From Oscillospiraceae bacterium (GTDB taxonomy: Bacteria; Bacillota; Clostridia; Oscillospirales; Ruminococcaceae): a stretch of 16,595 nt of DNA. Both the position numbers and the translations under genes were made by a program. The stretch covers positions 1 to 16,595 of the forward strand of contig JAEDGE010000032.1 of the NCBI GenBank assembly GCA_016297675.1, written 5' to 3'. Under the pieces are notes generated by a model that saw only the letters and a program-made list of their open reading frames with translations, was not told the DNA's origin and searched no databases. Below, piece after piece: positions 1 through 5,999 of the stretch (the first letter of the stretch is position 1; every line of letters starts with the position of its first letter).

Positions 1-16
1 CCCGTTTTTTCTTCTC

Positions 17-45
17 TTGACAAATTACAGAAAAAATAGTACAAT
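17..45 (+). promoter_or_regulatory. Sigma-A promoter of the AIM24/TM2 genes
   Basis: TTGACA at 17-22 and TACAAT at 40-45 are separated by 17 bases, a near-perfect sigma-A promoter. Transcription would begin near 52 and give a leader of about 48 nt before the AIM24-family gene. No terminator separates that gene from the next, so the promoter probably serves both. Confidence 0.85.
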
Positions 46-99
46 AAAATAACAGTTGCACAAAACGATAAAATCAATTGGGAAAGGGTGTTATTTTTT

Positions 100-780
100 A
101 TGCAATATGAAATCAAAGGAGAATCCATGCCAGTTGTCATCTGCCATTTGCAGGAAGGTGAATCCATGAAAACAGAAAAAGGGGCAATGAGCTGGATGTC
201 TCCGAATATGGTCATGCAGACCAATGCCGGCGGTGGAATCGGCAAGGCATTTTCTCGTGCTCTTACGGGAGAATCTATGTTTCAAAATGTGTATACGGCA
301 CAAGGTGAAGCAGGCATGATTGCGTTTGCGTCCAGTTTTCCGGGTGCGATTCTGGCGATTCCGGTTTCGCCCAGCCGAACCATTGTCGCACAGAAACGTG
401 CTTTTTTGGCAATGGAGTCGGGTGTTGACATGAAGTTGTTCTTCCAGAAGCGATTTGGGTCTGGACTGTTCGGCGGAGAAGGTTTTATTATGCAGCAATT
501 TCAGGGAAATGGCATGGTCTTTTTAGAAATTGACGGCAGTGTGGTTGAGTATGACTTGCAGCCAGGGCAGTCTATGTTGCTGGACAACGGGTATTTGGCA
601 GCGATGGATGCAACCGTTTCCATTGAGATTGAAAAGGTGAATGGCATTGGAAATGTGCTGTTTGGAGGAGAAGGATTATTTAACACCAAAGTCACGGGCC
701 CGGGACATATTTGGCTGCAATCTATGCCAGTATCGCAGATGGCGTCCGTGTTACGTCCTTATATTGCAAGCGGTAAATAA
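100..780 (+). CDS. AIM24 / TIGR00266 family protein
   Basis: This 227-residue soluble protein belongs to the AIM24 (TIGR00266) family of trimeric beta-sandwich proteins, whose bacterial role is not established; the name comes from a yeast mitochondrial homologue. Family features visible are the opening MQYEIKG, the glycine-rich NAGGGIGKAFSRALTGESMF near residues 42-61, the FFQKRFGSGLFGGEGF stretch near 110-126, a repeat of LFGGEGLF near 187-194, and a closing TGPGHIWLQSMP. The ATG at 100 is chosen over an in-frame GTG at 88 because GGAAAGGG at 81-88 is a suitable ribosome binding site for 100 and overlaps the GTG. No signal peptide or membrane span is seen. It is first in a probable two-gene unit with the TM2 gene 27 bases downstream. 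The family call is firm; the function is unknown. Confidence 0.9.
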   Translation: MQYEIKGESMPVVICHLQEGESMKTEKGAMSWMSPNMVMQTNAGGGIGKAFSRALTGESMFQNVYTAQGEAGMIAFASSFPGAILAIPVSPSRTIVAQKRAFLAMESGVDMKLFFQKRFGSGLFGGEGFIMQQFQGNGMVFLEIDGSVVEYDLQPGQSMLLDNGYLAAMDATVSIEIEKVNGIGNVLFGGEGLFNTKVTGPGHIWLQSMPVSQMASVLRPYIASGK

Positions 781-807
781 TATAACAGAAAAGAGGAAGA
801 AATACGC

Positions 808-1191
808 ATGGAATGTCGCTATTGCGGTGCTGTATATCAGGAAAGCAAATGTCCGTATTGCGGGGCTCCTTCGGAGGAGCCACCAGAGGAAGACAACATA
901 AAAATAAAATTTGGTCAGAAAACATATGAATTTGACATTCCGCAGGTTGTCATTTCATCCAATCTGCAATCGAAGGTGAAATCACTGGGAAAACGGAAAG
1001 GACTTGCTATCTTACTGTGTTTTCTCGGCTTTTTTGGGCTGAGTGGTCTGCATCGGCTGTATGTCGGGAAATATGTGACCGGTATTCTCTATTTTCTGAC
1101 CTGCGGATGGTTCTTTATTGGTACGATTTGTGATTTATATTCAATTTCCAAAGGTTCTTTTGTTGCAGCAGACGGTACACCATTGCGATAG
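808..1191 (+). CDS. Zinc-ribbon TM2 domain membrane protein
   Basis: This 127-residue protein starts with a small zinc ribbon: CRYC at residues 3-6 and CPYC at 15-18 give two CxxC knuckles. An acidic linker (EEPPEED) and a basic stretch follow, then a TM2 domain from about residue 66: one hydrophobic helix (LAILLCFLGFFG), the family turn GLHRLYVGKY, and a second helix (GILYFLTCGWFFIGTICDLY). TM2 proteins are small two-span inner-membrane proteins of mostly unknown role. The cysteine pairs plus TM2 suggest a membrane-anchored adaptor, but that is inference. The ribosome binding site is AAGAGGAAG at 791-799. It lies 27 bases after the AIM24 gene and probably shares its promoter. Confidence 0.88.
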   Translation: MECRYCGAVYQESKCPYCGAPSEEPPEEDNIKIKFGQKTYEFDIPQVVISSNLQSKVKSLGKRKGLAILLCFLGFFGLSGLHRLYVGKYVTGILYFLTCGWFFIGTICDLYSISKGSFVAADGTPLR

Positions 1192-1301
1192 GTTCTATCT
1201 GTTTCAAAGAAAGCATATCCTATTATAGAATAATCCTGAATCCGCAAAAATTAAAGTGCTTCAGACTCAAAAATATTTCTATTTTACGTTGATTTCATAA
1301 G

Positions 1302-1358
1302 TTTTTAAGCTGTTTTTTTATTTCACCCAATGGGTGAAGAAATTTTAAGGCTTTAAAA
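1302..1358. repeat. Nested 57-bp dyad in the intergenic region
   Basis: A perfect inverted repeat TTCACCC-AAT-GGGTGAA occupies 1322-1338. An outer arm pair, TTTTTAAGC at 1302-1310 and GCTTTAAAA at 1350-1358 (one mismatch), is centred on exactly the same base, 1330. No T-run follows on either strand, so it is not a classic terminator. It may be an operator or a folded leader element. The rest of 1192-1478 is AT-rich; beyond a weak TGG-GATAAT extended -10 at 1422-1430 I see nothing else there. Confidence 0.55.
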
Positions 1359-1478
1359 GGTCGGAACTGCTCGTAATATAGCCATATTCTCCACTTTATA
1401 TAAGCATGAACTCTGCGGATTTGGGATAATATCAATCGGATATGCAGATACTTGCTTTGGGTAACGGAGGAATTACAG

Positions 1479-1769
1479 ATGGAAGAGCCAGTACAGCAGC
1501 CCCTGTTTCCGGTAGAATCTGAGACAGAAAAAGAACCTGTTATAATTGCGTCAGAGGTTTCCTCAGTGAAAAAGAAATCGTCTGGCGGAGATTGTATTTT
1601 TACACAGTTTTTGTTGAGTGCCGTGTTGGCGGCAGCGGTTTTTTCCTTGAAATGGATTCATCCAGCTTTTCAGACCGCTTTACTGGAACAATATCAAACG
1701 AAACTGCAAGCACCAGCAGAGCCATTTTTTACGCAGCTGCTCGAACAGTTGGAACGGTGGGTGCATTAA
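1479..1769 (+). CDS. Small single-span membrane protein, possible reduced SpoIVFA-like partner
   Basis: This 96-residue protein has an acidic, proline-containing N-terminal part (residues 1-29), a basic KKK just before one hydrophobic segment (about residues 39-60, FTQFLLSAVLAAAVFSL), and a short tail ending in RWVH. I do not recognise a family from sequence. Start choice: an upstream in-frame TTG at 1452 lacks a good site, whereas ATG 1479 has GGAGG at 1466-1470. Its stop is one base before the M50 protease start, so the two are probably translationally coupled. In Bacillus subtilis the gene before spoIVFB encodes SpoIVFA, a single-span protein with an extracytoplasmic LytM domain that restrains the protease. 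This protein has comparable order and topology but no LytM domain. A partner role is inferred from position and topology only. Confidence 0.7.
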   Translation: MEEPVQQPLFPVESETEKEPVIIASEVSSVKKKSSGGDCIFTQFLLSAVLAAAVFSLKWIHPAFQTALLEQYQTKLQAPAEPFFTQLLEQLERWVH

Positions 1770-1770
1770 C

Positions 1771-2325
1771 TTGCTTTGTGTGCAGATTGGCGGTGTACAA
1801 TTTCGGTTTTCTGTTTCCTTTTTTGCCGTACTGGCGTGGCTGTTTGCCTGTCAGGATGCAGTGATGTGGCAGGCATCGTTTGGAGCCTGCCTGTTGCATG
1901 AGTGCGGACATCTTCTGATGATGTATGCATTGCGGCAGTCTGTCCGGCAGGTGACTTGCTATGGAGTCGGCATTCAAATTCGGGCAGAGAGTTGTTTGTA
2001 TCCACTTTGGCAGGATTTACTGGTGCTGCTCGCAGGACCAGTTTGTAATCTGCTGGCAGCTGCTGGTTTGTGGTTTTGCTTCGGCAGTGGGATAATGATG
2101 TGGATGCAGCTTGGAACGGGACTTTTGAATCTGCTGCCGTTTCGGCAGTTGGATGGGGGAGCCGCATTGCGAATCTTACTGACGGAACGTTGGGAACGGC
2201 TGTTGACAGTGGTGTGTGTACTACTGGCAGCAGCCGGTGTCTTTTATGGAATGGCAGAACACATTACAAATGTGACATATTACGGATTTCTGTTATTTCT
2301 TTTTCTGATGGAGATTTGGGATTGA
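1771..2325 (+). CDS. spoIVFB: M50 site-2-type intramembrane metalloprotease, SpoIVFB-like
   Basis: This 184-residue polytopic protein has all hallmarks of the site-2 protease family: HECGH at residues 43-47 (zinc ligands H43 and H47, catalytic E44), LAGPVCN at 87-93, and NLLPFRQLDGG at 120-130, giving the third zinc ligand D128. Four or more hydrophobic segments surround these motifs. Bacillus SpoIVFB has the same HExxH numbering and cuts pro-sigma-K in the mother cell during sporulation. Position before the TIGR03960/TIGR03936 pair, as in many clostridia, supports the assignment. There is no upstream ATG, so the start is taken as TTG 1771, one base after the previous stop, with GGTGG at 1756-1760; GTG 1780 is an alternative. 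Whether this organism sporulates cannot be seen here, and another M50 role is possible. Confidence 0.78.
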   Translation: MLCVQIGGVQFRFSVSFFAVLAWLFACQDAVMWQASFGACLLHECGHLLMMYALRQSVRQVTCYGVGIQIRAESCLYPLWQDLLVLLAGPVCNLLAAAGLWFCFGSGIMMWMQLGTGLLNLLPFRQLDGGAALRILLTERWERLLTVVCVLLAAAGVFYGMAEHITNVTYYGFLLFLFLMEIWD

Positions 2326-2341
2326 ATATAGTTTCATCAGA

Positions 2342-2350
2342 ATGTGAAGG
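2342..2350. repeat. Left 9-bp direct repeat, probable target-site duplication
   Basis: ATGTGAAGG occurs here, immediately before the left inverted repeat of the 2351-2679 element. It recurs exactly at 2680-2688 immediately after the right inverted repeat, as expected for a transposition target duplication. Confidence 0.75.
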
Positions 2351-2679
2351 CACGGAAATCAATTTTTAAATGATGGTTTAAATTCTATGCCACAGGCGAC
2401 TGTGGTCAAGCTGGCTCAGCTTGGCGAGGGGGATGCAAGGGGGGCAGCTGCCACCCTTGCAAAGCAAACGAGTTGAAATCGGTCAATGGATGAGAAACAA
2501 GATATCGCTGTCCGCCATCTAAAAAAACAAAACGCTACCAAATGCAGAAATTTAGTGTAGTTAGACTGCAAATTGAGGTACAGAACAGGGCGGACAGCGA
2601 TCACAGGCAGACAGCGTAGCGAATCTGCCGGACGATTCGGACAAGTTTTCTAAAAGAAATCCGAAAATTGATTTCCGTG
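2351..2679. mobile_element. Hairpin-rich MITE-like element, 329 bp
   Basis: The element is bounded by perfect 16-bp terminal inverted repeats: CACGGAAATCAATTTT at 2351-2366 and its complement at 2664-2679. It is flanked by the 9-bp direct repeat ATGTGAAGG. It has no credible coding region. Inside are five further inverted repeats: CCACAG/CTGTGG (2390-2405), CAAGCTG/CAGCTTG (2407-2423), TGCAAGGG/CCCTTGCA (2434-2461), a 13-bp pair 2504-2516 with 2589-2601 (TCGCTGTCCGCC core), and GGCAGA/TCTGCC (2606-2629). A transcript would fold into a closed multi-branched structure. The simplest reading is a non-autonomous transposable element mobilised in trans, inserted between the spoIVFB-like gene and the radical SAM gene. 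A structured RNA carried by such an element is also possible. This explains most of the 411-base gap 2326-2736. Confidence 0.75.
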
Positions 2680-2688
2680 ATGTGAAGG
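2680..2688. repeat. Right 9-bp direct repeat, probable target-site duplication
   Basis: ATGTGAAGG is an exact copy of 2342-2350 abutting the right inverted repeat. Its last bases also form part of the AAGGGGG ribosome binding site (2685-2691) of the small leader ORF at 2699. Confidence 0.75.
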
Positions 2689-2698
2689 GGGATTGCAT

Positions 2699-2740
2699 AT
2701 GTGGAATGCAGCCTTCCATGAATTTGGGGCATTCAAATGA
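2699..2740 (+). CDS. Possible 13-codon leader peptide ahead of the radical SAM gene
   Basis: ATG 2699 follows a strong AAGGGGG site (2685-2691, spacing 7) and encodes MWNAAFHEFGAFK before TGA at 2738-2740. That stop overlaps the ATG at 2737 as ATGA, the usual arrangement for translational coupling. It resembles no attenuator peptide I know, with no run of one amino acid. It may deliver ribosomes to the downstream gene, or be a chance ORF created next to the inserted element. Confidence 0.4.
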   Translation: MWNAAFHEFGAFK

Positions 2741-4623
2741 CTATATATTATAAAAATAAAGGAGTGAGCAAAATCAGTTTATTATCGAAATTAGAACCAT
2801 TGTTATTGCAGGTACAGAAGCCGGCACAATATATTGGCGGAGAAATTGGCAGCATCCGAAAAGATCCTGCATCTGTTTCTGTACGGTTTGCCTTTTGTTT
2901 TCCAGATACGTATGAAATTGGAATGTCACACCTTGGTATGAAAATTCTCTATAGTTTGACCAATGCCCAGCCGGACTATGCCTGTGAGCGAGTATTCGCA
3001 CCAGATACCGATATGGAACAGCTGATGCGGCAGCATCAGATTCCGCTATTTACGCTGGAGAGTTTAGAACCTGTTTCGCAGTTTGATATCATTGGTTTTA
3101 CACTGCAATATGAAATGGCATATACGAACATTTTGAATATGTTGGATTTAGCTGGTATTCCACTGCTGGCAGCAGAGCGGAGCAATTCGCTGTCTCCGCT
3201 CATCCTTGCAGGCGGTCCATGTGTCTGTAATCCAGAGCCGATTGCCGATTTTTTTGACCTGTTCATTCTGGGCGAAGGCGAAGAAGTCAATCTGGAATTG
3301 ATGACATTGTATGCAGAAATGAAACGACAGGGAGCGGACAAGCAAACGTTTTTGCAGGAAGCTGCTAAAATAGAGGGCATCTATGTGCCGTCCTTTTATG
3401 AGGTGCAGTATCATGCGGATGGTACAGTTGCGGCAGTGCAGCCACACGGGAATGCTCCGGCAACGGTGCGGAAACGAATTATTTCCGATATGAGCAAAGT
3501 ATATTATCCCGATTCTTTTATTGTGCCGTTTACGGAGACAGTCCATGACCGTGCGGTAGAAGAAGTGTTGCGAGGCTGTATTCGAGGCTGTCGTTTCTGT
3601 CAGGCAGGCTTTCTTTATCGTCCGTTTCGGGAGAAAGCTGCGGATGTGGTTTGCCAGCAGGCAGAACAGCTCTGTCGGCAGACGGGGTATGATGAACTTT
3701 CTCTATCTTCTCTCAGTACCAGTGACCATCACGAACTGGAAGCCATTCTGACCGAACTGCTGCATTACACGGAAGAACGGCGGATTACGATGAGTTTGCC
3801 ATCCTTGCGAGTGGACAACTTTTCCGAAGCATTTCTGGAAAAAATTAAACGGATTCGAAAAAGCGGTCTGACGTTTGCACCGGAGGCAGGTACGCAGCGG
3901 CTGCGGGATGTCATCAATAAAAATGTCACAGAGGAAGAAATTCTGCGTGCAGCAGAAATCGCCTTTTCGGGGGGGTACTATCATGTGAAGCTGTATTTTA
4001 TGATGGGACTGCCAACGGAAACCTTGGAGGACATTGCTGGAATTGCTGCTCTGGCAGAAAAAATCATTGCTCTGTATTTTGCACAGAAAAGCCGCCCGAA
4101 AGGAAAAGGCGTGGAAATTTCTATCAGCGTTTCTACTTTCGTACCAAAACCGCATACGCCGTTTGAGTTTGTGCCACAGGCAACCGCAGAGCAGATTGCG
4201 GAACGGCAGAAACACCTGATTGCCAGCATTCCGAAGCAGCACCGGAAACGAATCAAGGTGAGCTGGAATGACCAGAAAATCAGTTTGCTGGAAGCCGTAT
4301 TGGCAAGAGGTGACCGTCGCTTGAGCCGTGTGATTTTGCAGGCATGGCAGAACGGCAGCCGGTTTGACAGTTGGAGCGATCGGTTCTGCTGGGAAAACTG
4401 GGAGAAGGCTTTTGCTGCCTGTGGACTGGATCCGGCATTCTATGCCAATCGGGAACGTTCCTATACGGAGATTCTGCCGTGGGAACATCTGGATTATATG
4501 GTCAGCAAGTCATTTCTCATTCGGGAATACGAACGGGCAAAACAGGCGAAGACGACACCCAATTGTCGGCAGCATTGTGCTGGCTGCGGTGTCAATCAGG
4601 CAGTGGGGAGGAATTGCTTTTGA
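2737..4623 (+). CDS. TIGR03960-family B12-binding/radical SAM protein
   Basis: This 628-residue protein is a clostridial TIGR03960-type radical SAM protein. The N-terminal half has the B12-binding-like fold region (FPDTYEIGMSHLG near 55-67; LAGGPCVCNPEP near 157-168). The radical SAM core starts at about 245, with the cluster ligands C281, C285 and C288 in CIRGCRFC. A second cysteine set, C610-x3-C614-x2-C617, sits at the C-terminus, as is usual in this family. The substrate is unknown. Its last codon overlaps the start of its regular partner TIGR03936. The start is uncertain: ATG 2737 has only a weak site and a leader-ORF overlap. A strong AAAGGAG at 2758-2764 precedes an ATC codon at 2773 that would give the length I expect for the family. 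The 329-bp element upstream may have separated it from the spoIVFB-like operon. Confidence 0.9.
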   Translation: MTIYYKNKGVSKISLLSKLEPLLLQVQKPAQYIGGEIGSIRKDPASVSVRFAFCFPDTYEIGMSHLGMKILYSLTNAQPDYACERVFAPDTDMEQLMRQHQIPLFTLESLEPVSQFDIIGFTLQYEMAYTNILNMLDLAGIPLLAAERSNSLSPLILAGGPCVCNPEPIADFFDLFILGEGEEVNLELMTLYAEMKRQGADKQTFLQEAAKIEGIYVPSFYEVQYHADGTVAAVQPHGNAPATVRKRIISDMSKVYYPDSFIVPFTETVHDRAVEEVLRGCIRGCRFCQAGFLYRPFREKAADVVCQQAEQLCRQTGYDELSLSSLSTSDHHELEAILTELLHYTEERRITMSLPSLRVDNFSEAFLEKIKRIRKSGLTFAPEAGTQRLRDVINKNVTEEEILRAAEIAFSGGYYHVKLYFMMGLPTETLEDIAGIAALAEKIIALYFAQKSRPKGKGVEISISVSTFVPKPHTPFEFVPQATAEQIAERQKHLIASIPKQHRKRIKVSWNDQKISLLEAVLARGDRRLSRVILQAWQNGSRFDSWSDRFCWENWEKAFAACGLDPAFYANRERSYTEILPWEHLDYMVSKSFLIREYERAKQAKTTPNCRQHCAGCGVNQAVGRNCF

Positions 4624-5276
4624 AAGAAGTACTGCGTTTTCGGTTTGCAAAAACCGGTAGAGCAAAATATATTTCCCATCTGGACTTGGTTCGCTGTGTG
4701 CAAAGAGCCATCCGGCGTTCTGGTCTGCCGGTGCATTATACAGGTGGCTTTCATCCGCATATGGAGGCAGTGTTTGCAGCGGCTCTGCCGCTTGGCATGG
4801 AGAGCATCGGGGAAATTTTAGAGGTGCGATTTGCAGAGCCGGTTGAGCCAGAGATTGCGAGAGCACAATTGCAATTGGTTTTGCCGGAGGGATTGGAGTT
4901 GCTGAATGCTTATGAGCCTGTGCACAAGATGGGGGAGCTTGCCTATGTCCGCTATCGGGTGACACTGCCGAATGAGCAGCCGAAAGTTTTGCTGGAACAG
5001 TGGCAACAGTTTTTGGAGCAGCCCGAAGTACTGGTGGAGAAGAAATCAAAACGAGGCGTGCGGACGGTGGACTTACTGCCGCAGATCGATTGTCCGTTGG
5101 CAGAAGCCACGGAGCAGGCAGTGAAATGGGAATGGTGTCTGTCCGTGGGACAGCCGGAGAGCGTGAATCCCATGCTGATTCTGACTGCATTCGCTCAATT
5201 TGCAGGAATTTCGCTGGAATTTCCGGAAATTTGCCGTTTCCAGCTCTGTACAAAAGAAAAAACTGAATTTTTTTGA
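4620..5276 (+). CDS. TIGR03936 / DUF2344 protein, radical SAM partner
   Basis: This protein of about 218 residues opens with LRFRFAKTGRAKYISHLDL and continues GLPVHYTGGFHPHMEAVFAAALPLGMES, the conserved N-terminal region of TIGR03936 (DUF2344). The family nearly always accompanies TIGR03960 radical SAM proteins, sometimes as a fusion, and its biochemical role is unknown. There is no ATG near the homologous N-terminus. TTG at 4620-4622 overlaps the upstream TGA (4621-4623) and has GGGGAGG at 4605-4611 with 8-base spacing, so it is the preferred start; the reading frame itself is open from far upstream but that part is shadow. The gene ends 8 bases before the rplS promoter. In many clostridia ribonuclease G and rplU follow this pair; here rplS follows instead. 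Confidence 0.88.
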   Translation: MKEVLRFRFAKTGRAKYISHLDLVRCVQRAIRRSGLPVHYTGGFHPHMEAVFAAALPLGMESIGEILEVRFAEPVEPEIARAQLQLVLPEGLELLNAYEPVHKMGELAYVRYRVTLPNEQPKVLLEQWQQFLEQPEVLVEKKSKRGVRTVDLLPQIDCPLAEATEQAVKWEWCLSVGQPESVNPMLILTAFAQFAGISLEFPEICRFQLCTKEKTEFF

Positions 5277-5284
5277 AAAAACAC

Positions 5285-5313
5285 TTGCAATTTTCAGAAA
5301 AGTGTGGTATGAT
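5285..5313 (+). promoter_or_regulatory. Extended -10 promoter of rplS
   Basis: TTGCAA at 5285-5290 and TATGAT at 5308-5313 are 17 bases apart, and a TGG immediately before the -10 makes it an extended -10 promoter. Transcription from about 5320 would give a 5' leader of roughly 180 nt before rplS. Confidence 0.82.
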
Positions 5314-5319
5314 AGAAAA

Positions 5320-5498
5320 GCATTTGAAATCCGCCTGTCTGTTCCGGATGGCAGGTGAGGTTAATGCCAGAAACGACATTAAATCGGACAGTCCGCTGAC
5401 GGGAACGATTTCCGGATACTTTTATATGACCGTTCTGCCTGCATTCGTCTTGCGAACAGGCACCGTTTATGAATGTCTGAAAAATCAGGAGGAAAATC
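5320..5498 (+). promoter_or_regulatory. Structured 5' leader of rplS, candidate L19 autoregulatory leader
   Basis: The untranslated stretch between promoter and rplS can form CCTGTC/GGCAGG (5334-5339 with 5350-5355, one G-U) and a longer hairpin at 5436-5462: TGCCTG/CAGGCA with an inner TTCG/CGAA. A palindrome CGGACAGTCCG lies between them. Many Firmicutes control ribosomal protein genes through such leaders, and an L19 leader family is known. Whether this leader belongs to it is not shown here. No riboswitch or T-box signature is evident. Confidence 0.5.
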
Positions 5499-5843
5499 AT
5501 GGACGCATTAAAAACCATCAGCAATGCCAGCTTGAAGCAGGATGTTCCGGCTTTCAACATTGGCGACACCGTAAAGGTACACGTTAGAATCAAGGAAGGC
5601 GATAAGAGCCGTATCCAGGTATTTGAAGGTACTGTTATTGCAAAGAAGCACGGCGGCATTCACGAAACCTTTACCGTAAGAAGAATTGCTTACGGCTGCG
5701 GTATGGAACGGGTATTCCCGCTGCATTCTCCAGTTGTAGACAAGGTAGAAGTAGTTCGTAAGGGTAAGGTTCGCAGAGCAAAGCTGTATTACCTGCGTGA
5801 CCGTGTCGGCAAGGCTGCAAAGGTAAAGGAACAGATTGGCTAA
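5499..5843 (+). CDS. rplS: 50S ribosomal protein L19
   Basis: This 114-residue protein is ribosomal protein L19, which lies at the 30S-50S interface. It matches the family end to end: FNIGDTVKVHVRIKEGDKSR, then FEGTVIAKKHGG, the signature FTVRRIAYGCGMERVFPLHS, and RRAKLYYLRDRVGKAAK near the C-terminus. Length is normal. ATG 5499 has AGGAGG at 5487-5492. It is transcribed from its own extended -10 promoter and followed by hairpins and a terminator, so it is essentially monocistronic, although the signal peptidase gene downstream may depend on read-through because no clear promoter is visible for it. Confidence 0.98.
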   Translation: MDALKTISNASLKQDVPAFNIGDTVKVHVRIKEGDKSRIQVFEGTVIAKKHGGIHETFTVRRIAYGCGMERVFPLHSPVVDKVEVVRKGKVRRAKLYYLRDRVGKAAKVKEQIG

Positions 5844-5853
5844 AAACCAGTGA

Positions 5854-5907
5854 GCAGGCAGAACAGACAGGGACGGCGGTTTCCGTCTTTGTCTCCCTGT
5901 TTCCTGC
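5854..5907 (+). terminator. Long hairpin after rplS
   Basis: A 12-bp stem with two G-U pairs joins 5865-5876 (AGACAGGGACGG) to 5883-5894 across a 6-nt loop. Outside it, GCAGG (5854-5858) can pair with CCTGC (5903-5907). No T-run follows, so alone it is not a standard terminator. It may protect the 3' end or be a processing site ahead of the terminator at 5915. Confidence 0.5.
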
Positions 5908-5914
5908 ACAGAGG

Positions 5915-5945
5915 AAAAAGGGGACGCGATGTGTGCCCTTTTTTT
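5915..5945 (+). terminator. Rho-independent terminator between rplS and lepB
   Basis: AAGGG pairs with CCCTT, and GAC with GTG across one mismatch, around the loop GCGATGT. A run of seven T residues (5939-5945) follows. This ends the rplS transcript; partial read-through would supply lepB. Confidence 0.78.
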
Positions 5946-5999
5946 ATTATGCAGAGATCGAAGATACACCAAAGCAACAAACGGAAATGAGGGCTGAAA

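Noticed and set aside
2390..2629. Possible CRISPR array in the repeated stems of the 329-bp element
   Set aside because: The stems differ from each other in sequence and spacing; there are no direct repeats of constant length.
3703..4488. Minus-strand open frame opposite the radical SAM gene (261 codons)
   Set aside because: A reverse-frame shadow of a conserved enzyme with no domain signature.
4371..4619. In-frame upstream extension of the TIGR03936 gene
   Set aside because: It lies inside the conserved C-terminal region of the radical SAM gene, and the family N-terminus begins at TTG 4620 with its own GGGGAGG site.
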